Made by a program: the position numbers and the translations under genes. Positions 1 to 7,549 of a stretch of 14,108 bases of DNA are shown here, piece by piece. The notes beneath the pieces are model-generated. The model did not search any database and was not told the origin of the DNA. It saw only the letters and a list, made by a program, of their open reading frames with translations. Within the stretch, counting starts at the first letter, position 1; each line of letters opens with the position of its first letter. This DNA comes from Multifurca ochricompacta (Eukaryota > Basidiomycota > Agaricomycetes > Russulales > Russulaceae): the NCBI GenBank assembly GCA_022496185.1, contig WTXG01000553.1, forward strand, positions 1 to 14,108, given 5' to 3'.

Positions 1-630
1 TGGGCATTCAAAGATAGCGAAGCGCAAGCACAGATATCATTAACTCTCAAGGACGAACCCCTAAGTACTGTCCTATATGTGAAGACAGCCAAGGAATGCT
101 GGGATAAGTTATTAGTCCACTACAAAGGCAAAGGAGAACAAAAGATAGTCTACCTTATCAATGACGTCTTCTGCTCCACCCTCTCGGACACAGAATCCCT
201 GGAGCCCCAGATAAATGCCATAGTCAGGGCTGCCCATACAATTTCCAACATTGGCTTACCACTGGATGACAAGCTTGTCGCCTTTGCAATCATTTCCTCA
301 CTCCCAACCTCTCTATCCACCTTAAAAACCATCCTTTCCACAACAAATCCCTCTTCCCTCACTGTTGAACACATTAAGTCACAGATAATCCTTGATGAAC
401 AGCGCCGTGTCCAAGAATCGGGCCTTGGCATGACCGCTTACTTCACACACTCAGCAAAAGCAGCTAAAAAAGGAAAAGGAAAGTCAGAAGAGGACAAGCC
501 AAAGAAATGGTGTACTCACTGTAAAAAGCATGGGCATGTGGTGGAAGAATGTTGGAAGCTCAAGAAGGAAAATGAAGCCAAAGCTACTGACTCAGGTGCC
601 AATGCTCAGCAATCCTCCTCTAACGCTAAG
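1..630 (+). pseudogene. gag: Ty1/copia Gag, C-terminal part (5' end outside window)
   Basis: This is the nucleocapsid-bearing Gag portion of a copia polyprotein. The frame is open from base 1, so the true start lies upstream; the GTG at 79 is not a start. The middle of the protein resembles the copia-type gag polypeptide family (UBN2-like), with a helical WDKLLVHYKGKGEQK-type segment near 109-150. A CCHC zinc knuckle of form CX2CX4HX4C (CTHCKKHGHVVEEC) lies at about 511-552, preceded by a Lys-rich stretch. There are no stops in this piece. At 630 the frame is broken by the double LTR inserted at 631. When the insert and one ctaag copy are removed, the frame runs directly into the protease region at 1638 (NAK then AMAK), so Gag and Pol were one ORF, as is usual for copia elements. 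The family call is secure. Confidence 0.85.
626..630. repeat. Target site duplication, left copy (ctaag) of the double-LTR insertion
   Basis: The bases ctaag stand here and again at 1633-1637, directly flanking the 631-1632 insertion. A 5-bp duplication is typical of LTR-retrotransposon integrases. Deleting one copy plus the insert restores the copia gag-pol frame exactly, which independently supports both boundaries. Confidence 0.9.
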
Positions 631-914
631 TGTTGAACATGTTGACATGGGACATGTCTGGAGATGCTTCAGGCATCTGAGGATCGCTTTAGCTGTAGAT
701 AAGATTAGATTAGGTTCCGGAGTTTCAGACTTTTTACAATATCTTTATTATGTTTCTTTCTCACCTTACTCAGCTGATTAGTGATGCCCTTAGTAATGCG
801 CAGTAAGCATGTGATATCTCCTTGGCCAATAGCCTTTATCCCTCTTAGTTTATTGTCCGGCACTTGTGGACTTATTCCCAGTGCGCACAGACCATTTCCC
901 CTGGCCCTCATGGG

Positions 915-921
915 TATATAA
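915..921 (+). promoter_or_regulatory. TATA box of LTR copy A
   Basis: TATATAA followed by GGGTGTCTG occurs here, and the same motif with the same downstream bases occurs at 1402-1408 in copy B. In both copies a 12-bp hairpin begins exactly 25 nt after the first T, so transcription is expected to start within or next to the hairpin. This is a sequence-based prediction. Confidence 0.6.
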
Positions 922-939
922 GGGTGTCTGATTCGTCCT

Positions 940-975
940 TTACACTTCAGAGTTCTTCTAACATCTGAAGTGTAA
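940..975 (+). repeat. Hairpin at the predicted transcript start, LTR copy A
   Basis: TTACACTTCAGA (940-951) and TCTGAAGTGTAA (964-975) form a perfect 12-bp stem with a 12-nt loop. The right arm overlaps a GTAAGT donor-like site that starts at 972. Copy B has the same stem with a different loop sequence. Confidence 0.75.
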
Positions 976-1040
976 GTTCCTTTTAGTTTACTCTCTACTT
1001 CCTTTAGACTAACGCTTCTTATAGCACTTGTCTTTTCTAG
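972..1040 (+). other. Intron-like segment in LTR copy A
   Basis: GTAAGT at 972-977, a GACTAAC branch-site-like motif at 1007-1013 and CTTTTCTAG ending at 1040 make a 69-nt segment with all three fungal spliceosomal signals at normal spacing. Copy B keeps the same three signals at 1459-1528. The last 16 nt (1025-1040) are repeated at 1083-1098, directly after a second copy of the preceding exon-like block. Splicing is inferred only from motifs. Confidence 0.45.
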
Positions 1041-1401
1041 GTCAGTAGTGTAGTAATACAGAGTTCTTCTAACATCTGAAGTCACTTGTCTTTTCTAGCC
1101 TAACCCGCTACTAACCACAGTCAGTATAACCAGCAGCATGATTGTTTGACAGAACACAGAAGATGTTCAGTGATGCTTCAGGCATCAGGTGATTAGATTA
1201 GCTACTTTGTAGATTAGATTAGATACCGGAGTCTTGGACTTTTTACATTATCATTATTACTTTCTTTCTCACATTCTGCAGTAGCTGACTGATGCACCAT
1301 GTAACATGTGATTTCTGTAGTGGCCAATAGCCTTTGTCCCTCATACTTATTGTCCGGCACCTGTGGACTTATTCCCAGTGTGCACAGACCATCCCTTGGG
1401 G

Positions 1402-1408
1402 TATATAA
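1402..1408 (+). promoter_or_regulatory. TATA box of LTR copy B
   Basis: TATATAA followed by GGGTGTCTG is the counterpart of the motif at 915-921, again 25 nt before the start of a 12-bp hairpin (1427-1438 with 1451-1462). Confidence 0.55.
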
Positions 1409-1426
1409 GGGTGTCTGTTTCATCTC

Positions 1427-1462
1427 TTACACTTCAGAGTTTTCTTCATCTCTGAAGTGTAA
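1427..1462 (+). repeat. Hairpin at the predicted transcript start, LTR copy B
   Basis: TTACACTTCAGA (1427-1438) pairs with TCTGAAGTGTAA (1451-1462). The stem is identical to copy A, while the 12-nt loop differs between copies. Stem conservation against a drifting loop suggests the structure, or the overlapping donor site, was selected. Confidence 0.7.
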
Positions 1463-1528
1463 GTCCCAGTCTCTCTACTTACTACTTTACCTTTGACTAA
1501 CCGTCTCTTGTAGATAACTTGTTTCTAG
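1459..1528 (+). other. Intron-like segment in LTR copy B
   Basis: GTAAGT at 1459-1464, GACTAAC at 1495-1501 and GTTTCTAG ending at 1528 match the copy A segment in layout and length (70 against 69 nt). An earlier TAG at 1511-1513 is an alternative acceptor. Motif-based only. Confidence 0.4.
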
Positions 1529-1632
1529 GTGTGTAGTATAGTAATATAGAGTTTTCTTCATCTCTGAAGTATAACTTGTTTCTAGCTTTTAGCCGAACTT
1601 GTCAGTATGCTGCACCTCATGCCTGTTCGACA

Positions 1633-1637
1633 CTAAG
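1633..1637. repeat. Target site duplication, right copy (ctaag)
   Basis: This is the right-hand partner of 626-630. Copia coding sequence resumes immediately after it at 1638. Confidence 0.9.
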
Positions 1638-3320
1638 GCCATGGCAAAAGTTGCTGTAACAGATAGCCAGCCCATCCAAAGCAAAGACCCCATACTCCTG
1701 TTCAAAGTGCTACAAGTCCTATCAGCATGCATTGACCTCAATCAGCAATGGATAATCAATTCAGGGGCATCATGTACCATGTGTTCCCATAGGAATTGGT
1801 TTTTCCAGTTTAAATCACTTTCAATCCCAGTCAAGATTGTCCTAGGCAATAACAGCTCAATTCTTGGCACTGGCATCAGTAGTATCCATGTCTGAATGAG
1901 GGCAAACAACAAGTGGACTAACACAATTCTCCAAGACATCTTGTATGTTCCCGAATTGCATGGAAATCTACTGTCCGTTGCCCAACTCGCAAGCCACAGA
2001 GCCAATGTCCGCTTTGCTAAGAACACCTGCCAAATCTATAGTCAGACTGGAGTACTTACCTGTGAGGGATGCCTTGAAGGAAACCTCTACATCATGGACG
2101 CATGTACTGTCACACCAGAGACAGTGCACATTGCCAGGGTGGACGCTTTCCCGGCTGAAGGAGACAAAATTAGCCCTAAAGACGAAACTGCTTTAATTGC
2201 ACTAACCACAGTTGCAAAGGCAGACCTACATACCTGGCATTGAAGACTTGGGCATCTCAACGCTGACGCCATTCTCTGCATGGTTCAAAAGGGAATGGTC
2301 AAGGGAATGGACATTACCTCAGAGTCAAGTCCACCTGGCCCCTGTGAGTCATGCCTTAAGGGAAAGCAAACACGCGCTGAAATCCAGAAGTCCACGGAAA
2401 CCAGAGCCACTGTAGTCTTAGGCCAAGTCTTCTCCAATGTGTGCGGAAAGCTACCACGGTGATCCCACCAAGGGTATGAATACTTTGTGACCTGGGTGGA
2501 TGACAAGTTGCAGAAAGTCATTGTAGCCAGCATGTGCGAAAAATCTGAGGTCATGTGACACTTAAAAACCTTCATTGCATGTGTGGAAGTCGAAACCAGG
2601 GGGAGAATCAAAGCCCTGCATACAGATGGAGGGGGCAAGTACACTGCTACCACAGTCCAGAAGTTCCTGCAAGATAAAGGCATCAGACATGAGATGATGA
2701 CACCTGACACTCCTCAGCACAATGGTGTTGCTGAATGGATGAATTGAACACTCCTTGACAGGGTCCAAACGATGTTACTCAATGCTGATCTGCCTGAAAC
2801 CTACTGGTACAACGCGCTAGAATACACTGCTTACCTGCACAATGTCACCCCCACTCGTGCCCTAGATGACACCACCCCAGAAGAAGCTTGGAGCAGCAAC
2901 AAACCAGATGTCTCTTGCCTGCGGATTTTTGGATGCCAAGCATTCATGTATATTCCTGAGAGGTATCGCACCAAGCTGGGTGCACGATCCCTCCAATGCA
3001 CTTTCCTCGGCTATGCGCGGCAGCACAAGGCATTTAGATTGGTACATCGCTCTACAGGCCGATTTTTTGAGTCCTGTGACGTCATATTTGATGAAGGGGG
3101 GCCGGGAAGTCATCATGAACGAGTAATCATCGAAATTGACAATGCTGAACATGCAGAGCCAAAGGAGGAAGGTGAAAACAGTAACATTCAGCTGCATACA
3201 ATAACTATGCCAACAAAAACTACTAGCCAACATCAGCCAAGTAGCAATAGCAAAGTCGAGAGTGCACTCACCGAACCCTCAGCACCAGAACCAATGCCCA
3301 TCTCCACCATTACCACCTGA
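1638..3320 (+). pseudogene. pol: Ty1/copia protease and integrase (broken by TGA stops)
   Basis: The region continues the Gag frame. The protease is marked by WIINSGASCTMC near 1750-1785; the usual motif is DSGA, so the catalytic Asp position reads Asn. The integrase follows. Its N-terminal zinc-binding part has GHLN near 2250 and CESCLKGK near 2344-2367. The catalytic triad is visible as the D of VTWVDD (about 2490-2507), the D of LHTDGGG (about 2618-2638) and the E of NGVAEWMN (about 2722-2744). Linker homology then runs from MLLNADLPETYW to about 3110. In-frame TGA codons stand at 1893, 2241, 2460, 2556, 2745 and 3318; there is no TAA, TAG or frameshift. Several fall where the family has Arg, as in HTWH*RLGHLN and EWMN*TLL, consistent with CGA to TGA decay. 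No functional polyprotein is expected from this copy. Confidence 0.87.
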
Positions 3321-4104
3321 CCCAAACGATCCACACGTCCTCTTGTCTGCAATGATGACCCTCGCTATTCCATCAGTTCTTATGCAACTAGACGGGACCC
3401 TGCAGAACAAGTCAATATTGCAACATCTGACCTAGCAAGTGACCCATGCACCTACAAAGAAGCCATGGTGTGACCCGACACCAGCAAGTGGGATGCAGCC
3501 TGCCAGGAAGAAATGCGATCATTCAAAAGCATGGGGGTCTACGAGGTTGTCACGCGCCCAAATGGATGTAAAGTTGTTGGCAGTAAATGGGTGTTCTGTA
3601 CGAAGTGTGGACCCACAGGGGAAGTCTTGAGGCACAAAGCTCGCATTGTGGCACAGGGTTTCACACAAGTCAAAGGTGTCAACTACGATGAGACTTTTGC
3701 GCCTGTTGCGAAGTTTGCATCTCTTCATGCAATTCTTGCATTGGCAATGCAGTTTGATCTTGAAGTACACCAAATGGATGTGAAGTTGGCATATCTTAAT
3801 GGTGAGCTCAAGGAAGAAATATATATGGAACCACCCCCGGGTTTTGACATCCCCGAGGGCATGGTACTCCAACTAGTCAAGGCAGTGTATGGCACCAAGC
3901 AAGGCGGCCACGTATGGTACCAAGATATCAGAGCAAAGTTAGAAAGCATTGGATATCAACGCACCAAGGCTGACCACGCCATGTTCGTCTGCCACAGAAA
4001 CAATACCCCATCCATCATTGCCCTCTATGTTGACAATATCACAATGGTATCTAAAACTCTGGAGGAAATAAATGAGGATAAGGAGGCACTCAAAAGGGTC
4101 TATG
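3321..4104 (+). pseudogene. pol: Ty1/copia reverse transcriptase, N-terminal part (split by a gypsy element)
   Basis: The same frame continues with the copia reverse transcriptase: KVVGSKWVF near 3570-3596, HKARIVAQGFTQ near 3633-3668, DETFAPVAKF near 3687-3716, QMDVKLAYLNGEL near 3771-3809 and GTKQGGHVWYQ near 3891-3923. The active-site motif near 4029 reads YVDN instead of YVDD; a GAC-GAT to GAC-AAT change is a CpG to CpA transition. A TGA stop lies at 3471-3473. After YVDN the frame runs to 4104, where the gypsy LTR begins, and it resumes at 12929. The enzyme is dead twice over, through the active-site change and the interruption. RNase H of this element is not seen in the window. Confidence 0.87.
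4100..4104. repeat. Target site duplication, left copy (ctatg) of the gypsy element
   Basis: The bases ctatg lie directly left of the LTR start and recur at 12924-12928, directly right of the other LTR. Joining copia across them gives KRVYEMTDLGEL with no frame change, which fixes both element borders. Confidence 0.93.
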
Positions 4105-4696
4105 TGTAATGCCTGGTGCGGGCGTTCATCATGACGTGTGATGAGTCATGTAGCAGAACTACGGAGTCAGGTGTGCACTGTCTTTCAAGTACACGGAGAT
4201 TGGGTGAGAAGTCAACACAAAGGAGCTAATCCCTTAGTGTTGGTGAGCGGACAAGTGCCAGAAGCACTGAGACGATTCAAGAGTCGGGTCTTAGGAATCA
4301 CCCAGAAGGTAATGCACCAAGTCGATTAAGAAGTCGAGTCTGAGGCATACAGGCTATCTAGGCAGGCCTTATATACGTAGTAGAGATCAGAGTCCGAATC
4401 AGAGTGTTGTACTTGGTGTATCAACGAAGTCGTAATATATCCAAAGGGGGAACGGGGTTAAGTGGGCCAGGTGAGAATATACGTAGACGAATCTGGTATA
4501 GTCGCGATTCTGGTGGGAAAATACGTAAGCGTTCTTGTGTAAGGTATGAGTCAGATAAGCACAGCCTCGGGTCAAAGATAAGGAACAAATAGGTACAAAG
4601 GAAGTCATGACACAGTCAACAAAGGGATAAACAGGGCCAAAGGTCATGTCACGTGAAGGAAAAAGAAAACAAGACGACGCCATGGGGTTCGTAACA
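4105..4696 (-). repeat. Gypsy LTR, 3' LTR in the element's sense
   Basis: On the plus strand it runs TGTAATGCC ... GTAACA, 592 bp. It differs from the LTR at 12332-12923 by 13 transitions and three small indels (1, 1 and 2 nt), and the indels cancel in length. Eleven of the 13 substitutions are CpG against TpG or CpA. It holds the same TATA motif (TATATAAGG on the minus strand, about 4372-4364) as its partner. Confidence 0.95.
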
Positions 4697-4709
4697 TTAC
4701 CCCCTCTCT
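4697..4709 (-). promoter_or_regulatory. Polypurine tract of the gypsy element
   Basis: On the minus strand this reads AGAGAGGGGGTAA and abuts the LTR start TGTTACG. Position and purine content match the plus-strand cDNA primer of LTR retrotransposons. Confidence 0.8.
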
Positions 4710-4727
4710 AAGTCCTAGCAGAGCCAG

Positions 4728-5934
4728 CTAGATTGGCGCACTGTCATCATCTTGGACCAGGGAAAGGTAGTCGTCGGCTACGGCGTAAAGGTCTGCCTCG
4801 TAATTCTCCTTTCTTCGTCGGCGGGGCAAACGTGTGTTCATAGAAAACCATAGGGCCCTCGTCTCCCACAGTGAAAGCAGCCATCGTAAACATGGCAGTC
4901 GATCTCTCGATGACCGGCATTGTGGGAGAGACACTTGCCGCACCACCCTGAGGGGTTCTGGACGGTGGGGGCCTGCGTGAGTCATTGGAATAAACATTGG
5001 TGACTCCAATGCGAGGTGCTTTGACAATGTCGGCATCGTTTCGCGGCCGTGGGGCAGCACCAGCTGAGATGGTACTTGCTGTTGCAGTGCCAGCAAAGCT
5101 TGCCGTCGGGGTTTTCATGGAGATGTGGCATTTTGAAGCAATGAGGATTAAGTTGGGGCACAAGGTTGAGGCGGCGACGAGGGAGTGGTTGTGCAAAAAT
5201 ATTGGCATACTGTTCGGAAATAATTTGGTATGCCTCTCCTTGTTCCAGCCTTGTCCTGATGCTCTCCAGGTGATGCCCTATGTCAAAGATCCCCCGATTA
5301 ATCTTTACCATCTGTCGTTCATAATCGCAGCGCTGCATCTCCAAATTGTCCTGAAGTGCCTGGAACTTGCGAAGCCATGCAATCTCGGCGGTCAGTCATG
5401 GCATGCGTAAATCCCGAAGCACTTCATTGATCGCGAAAGCACGTGGGTCGTGGGCCGAGAGGTGTTGCAAGTGTTCAGGCCCCAGGACATAATGTAGTCG
5501 CCCGACATTTTTCTCTTCGAGGTAAACCAGGGCCCCATAGATGGGCCCTCCTTTCTCTAAGCACCCAGCCATGTCCATACCTTCATTGGTGTAGTAGATG
5601 TACTTGGCCACCTCCGTAGTGCCGTCATTCTTGGTCGATGGGATCATGAGCGGGAAGTAAAATTGTGAGTTGGGGTCGTTGGGGAAAAGGGGAATTCAGG
5701 GGACTCGTCACCGAAATCTACATCAATCAGGTTGTTGGGATGGGGGTGTTCGGGCAGATTAAAATCTTTGTCGATGTCGATGATTCTGTCCCCTTGGGCC
5801 ACTTGGGCGGTCGCATCGTAGTCAACAGGAGAAAGTGGGCAAGAAGGAGGATGCACAGGAGTAAGTATGGGAAACGCATTGATGGCGGCCAAGGTGTGGA
5901 TCTTGGAAGGAGACATGAGCAAGCTTCTGGTCAA
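4728..5934 (-). pseudogene. Extra 3' ORF with zinc-knuckle array, downstream of the chromodomain
   Basis: This ORF lies between pol and the 3' LTR. It probably starts at ATG 5934 (MTRSLLM) or 5916 (MSPSKIHTLAAIN) and ends at TAG 4728-4730, after an acidic tail (ADDYLSLVQDDD). The reading frame moves by one near 5690, in a CCCCTTTTCCCC run, and again near 4830. TGA codons stand at 5396-5398, 4982-4984 and 4838-4840. Features in order: a Pro-rich N-terminal part; a segment with AGCLEKGGPIYGALVYLEE and LGPEHLQHLSAHDPRAFAIN; a likely coiled region (EMQRCDYERQMVKIN, HHLESIRTRLEQGEA); two canonical CX2CX4HX4C knuckles (CWHCNSKYHLSWCC, CRHCQSTSHWSHQC); then CGKCLSHNAGHREIDC (CX2CX6HX4C) and a degenerate fourth (CFHCGRRG...). 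The array suggests nucleic-acid binding, but no function is established. I cannot name the family. Confidence 0.7.
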
Positions 5935-5961
5935 TTGTGGGGGAGGAAGTTGTTCAGCAAC

Positions 5962-6278
5962 TCATATTCTTTCTGGCTCTTTATCTGCCTCTGGGTGGCG
6001 TCTATAGAAGTCTTTGATGAGTTTGGGCGCAAAGATGTCCGCAGCAGGTTCCCATGAGCTGTCGGCATCTGGGAATCCCTTCCATTTGATCAGATAATGG
6101 AGCTTTCGATTACGTCCTCGACCCTTCCATTTTGCGTCGGCAATACATTCTACCTCCCACTCTGGTTCTCCATCAATGAGATCAGGAGGGGGTCTGGGAA
6201 AGTTCTGTCCATGAATGGCAGTTTCTTTGTATGGCATTAGAAGGCTGGCATGGAAGACGGGATGTATCTTCCAGGTGG
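5962..6278 (-). pseudogene. pol: Gypsy integrase C-terminus with chromodomain
   Basis: This is the last piece of pol after the nested solo LTR. It begins with [14 protein letters not shown] and PYKETAIHG, the segment that follows the GPF-type module in chromovirus integrases, then [13 protein letters not shown]. The chromodomain spans about 5990-6162: [12 protein letters not shown], then [18 protein letters not shown] and [15 protein letters not shown]. The aromatic positions expected for histone-tail reading (W/Y, W, W) are present. Chromodomains of this class direct integration to methylated-histone chromatin. The segment ends EPERI and a TGA at 5962-5964. That TGA may be the true stop or another decayed CGA, because the next ORF follows in the same frame. 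Confidence 0.9.
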
Positions 6279-6283
6279 CAGGT
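6279..6283. repeat. Target site duplication, left copy (caggt) of solo LTR 1
   Basis: caggt stands here and at 6973-6977, flanking the insertion. Removing one copy and the insert rejoins KLTLP to ATWKIH in frame. Confidence 0.9.
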
Positions 6284-6337
6284 TGTGATGATTCTGATTC
6301 GCGTTTGATACCTGTTCCAATCTCTGCCTTCAAGTCT

Positions 6338-6390
6338 TGTGACAAGATCTGTGACGGTTTGGATGTGACGGTCTGTGACGTGTTTGTGAC
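6338..6390 (+). repeat. Cluster of five TGTGAC motifs in solo LTR 1
   Basis: TGTGAC starts at 6338, 6350, 6364, 6374 and 6385, spaced 10-14 nt, about one helical turn apart. The same hexamer forms the LTR tip (TGTGACA on the minus-orientation copy). Several copies extend to TGACG, a bZIP-like core. Regulatory use is conjecture. Confidence 0.6.
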
Positions 6391-6780
6391 AAATTTCCGT
6401 TGGTAACACTTATGATCTGATCCCTTGATTGCACCATATGGTTTCTCTGCAGTGGGTGCAACCCCTCTCACTTTTGTTCTATCTCAGTTCAGGGCATAAC
6501 CCCTGGCACATGTGGACACTTACTGGAACATTCTGATTAACTTACATTTACTGATGTGCCTATCTCAAGATGTATTTAAACTGCTACATTACAGAGACAG
6601 ACCTTAAGTCTGTTCTCTTGTATTCAATACAGGTCTACTATTCTTCACCAGAAATCCTCTTGAACTTCCTAAGCTGCGACTTAGGAAGCCCTCTCCCCAG
6701 ACTTCTAGCAGGGCCTATTGCCACTGCTTCAACTCCCTGCTCGCACGCGTGCCCCTCTTGGATCTTGTGGGCCTTGAACC

Positions 6781-6880
6781 TTGACCGCAGCTCTTTGTAG
6801 CTCACTTTGACATCTGAATCGACTTGCCCTTGACTGCAGCTCTTTGTAGTTTGCCTTGACACCCTTGAATCAACTTGCCC
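6781..6880. repeat. Tandem repeat of about 50 bp in solo LTR 1
   Basis: Two units, 6781-6829 and 6830-6880, each contain TTGAC(C/T)GCAGCTCTTTG and end near ACTTGCCC. They account for part of the length difference from solo LTR 2. Confidence 0.75.
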
Positions 6881-6972
6881 TTGACAGTCTTGACCTTGAC
6901 TTTGCGTGTGCTCTATATCTTGGGGAACAGTGACTTGAACGACCTTGACACAGCAGAGACCTGGCTGTGACA

Positions 6973-6977
6973 CAGGT
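6973..6977. repeat. Target site duplication, right copy (caggt) of solo LTR 1
   Basis: Right-hand partner of 6279-6283. Gypsy integrase coding resumes at this point on the minus strand. Confidence 0.9.
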
Positions 6978-7544
6978 AATGTGAGCTTGTATGTGATGTC
7001 TGAGAGCTTCTGTTCAATTACAAAGGGACTGTGATGTCTGGGAGCTAATTTCGCTGTTGGGTGTGATGTGTGGATATTGCGTCCTTCTAACCAGACTTGA
7101 TCTCCAACTTGATAGGGCGTAAACCTAGTGGGCTTCTCGGCTAGGGTCTTTTGTGCCTTCTGAAGGTTTCTACTGGCCGATTCCCATATTTCCTCCCATT
7201 GGCCGATATGCTGTGTCACAGATGGTACATTCGTGGGTTTGTCTGTCCATGTAGTGCGAGGGTTCCATCCCATAATAAGAGAGAAGGGAGTGGTCTTCGT
7301 TGTTCCATTTGGCCAGCTATTATGCGCAAACTCAGCCGTTGCCAGCCACTCTGCCCAGTCGTTCTGTCGTTTGTTACACCAAAATCGAAGGTACTGTTCC
7401 AGCCATTGATTTGTTCATTCTGACTGTCCATCCATCTGGGGGTGATATGTGGTGGATATGTTCTGTTGAATATCGAGACGTTTACAGAGTGCTCGGGCGA
7501 ACATGGAGGCGAATCGTGGGTCTCGGTCAGAAATAATCTTCTGC
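6978..7544 (-). pseudogene. pol: Gypsy integrase, catalytic-core second half and GPF-type module
   Basis: Between the two solo LTRs this segment carries the second catalytic Asp in IISDRDPRF (codon about 7527-7529) and the catalytic Glu in HPQMDGQSE (codon 7418-7420). Conserved segments QWLEQYLR, WAEWLATAEFAHNS and PFSLIMGWNP follow, then the C-terminal module VGDQVWLEGRNI ... APRHHSPFVIEQKLSDITYKLTLP. A TGA at 7415-7417 follows the catalytic Glu directly, where the family has Arg (ERTNQ...). The GPF motif reads SPF, which a CpG to CpA change would explain. The frame matches both neighbours once each solo LTR plus its duplication is removed (625 and 694 bp). Confidence 0.9.
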
Positions 7545-7549
7545 GGCAG
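7545..7549. repeat. Target site duplication, left copy (ggcag) of solo LTR 2
   Basis: ggcag stands here and at 8170-8174. Removing one copy with the insert rejoins YGLP to QKIISDRD in frame. Confidence 0.9.

Larger units (their letters stand above)
631..1632 (+). mobile_element. Double (tandem) LTR remnant inserted in copia gag-pol
   Basis: The insertion starts TGTTGAACA and ends TGTTCGACA, nearly perfect inverted tips with TG...CA ends, and is flanked by ctaag. It consists of two diverged direct copies of one LTR: copy A about 631-1151, which ends in its own GTTTGACA, and copy B about 1142/1152-1632. The copies share, in the same order, a block with GGCCAATAGCCTTT, TTGTCCGGCAC and GTGGACTTATTCCCAGTG, then TATATAA (915-921; 1402-1408), a 12-bp hairpin and an intron-like segment. 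By eye they are roughly 75-80% identical, too different to be fresh duplicates. No internal protein-coding region of this element is present. The TATA motifs set the orientation as plus. It could be an LTR-LTR junction product, an element with its interior deleted, or one LTR with an old internal duplication; the A/B boundary is not resolved. Confidence 0.75.
6284..6972 (+). mobile_element. Solo LTR 1 nested in the gypsy integrase
   Basis: This 689-bp insert runs TGTGATGATT ... GGCTGTGACA with a 5-bp duplication. It is the same family as 7550-8169 in inverted orientation: shared blocks include GGGCATAACCCCTGG, the run around ACAGAGACAGACC...TAAGTCTGTTCTCTTGTAT, and CACAGCCAGGT (minus) at the tip. 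No internal coding region of the parent element remains, so it is a solo LTR left by LTR-LTR recombination. The plus assignment rests weakly on a TATA-like TGTATTTAAA at about 6571. It carries a tandem repeat of about 50 bp (6781-6880) that solo LTR 2 lacks. An integrase-derived ORF reads by chance into it from the right. Confidence 0.85.

Noticed and set aside
1893..3473. TGA read as a sense codon (recoding or an alternative genetic code)
   Set aside because: The TGA positions correspond mainly to Arg and are matched by Arg to Cys, Arg to His and Asp to Asn changes of CpG type, and the LTRs show the same CpG bias. Mutation explains all of it. TGA also disrupts Arg sites, not the Trp sites seen in known reassignments.
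3513..3872. Minus-strand ORFs opposite the copia RT, and similar antisense ORFs across the window
   Set aside because: They lack family resemblance and mirror the codon pattern of the clear sense-strand domains.
5644..5690. Programmed frameshift or ATGA reinitiation in the 3' ORF
   Set aside because: The stop and ATG overlap by four bases at 5644-5647, but the downstream protein character (NDPNSQFYFPLM) already begins upstream of that ATG, next to a CCCCTTTTCCCC run. A one-base loss in the run is simpler.
6638..7273. A single 211-residue protein on the minus strand
   Set aside because: Only the part to about 6978 is integrase. The remainder is chance read-through into solo LTR 1, shown by the caggt duplication and the frame-perfect continuation at 6278.
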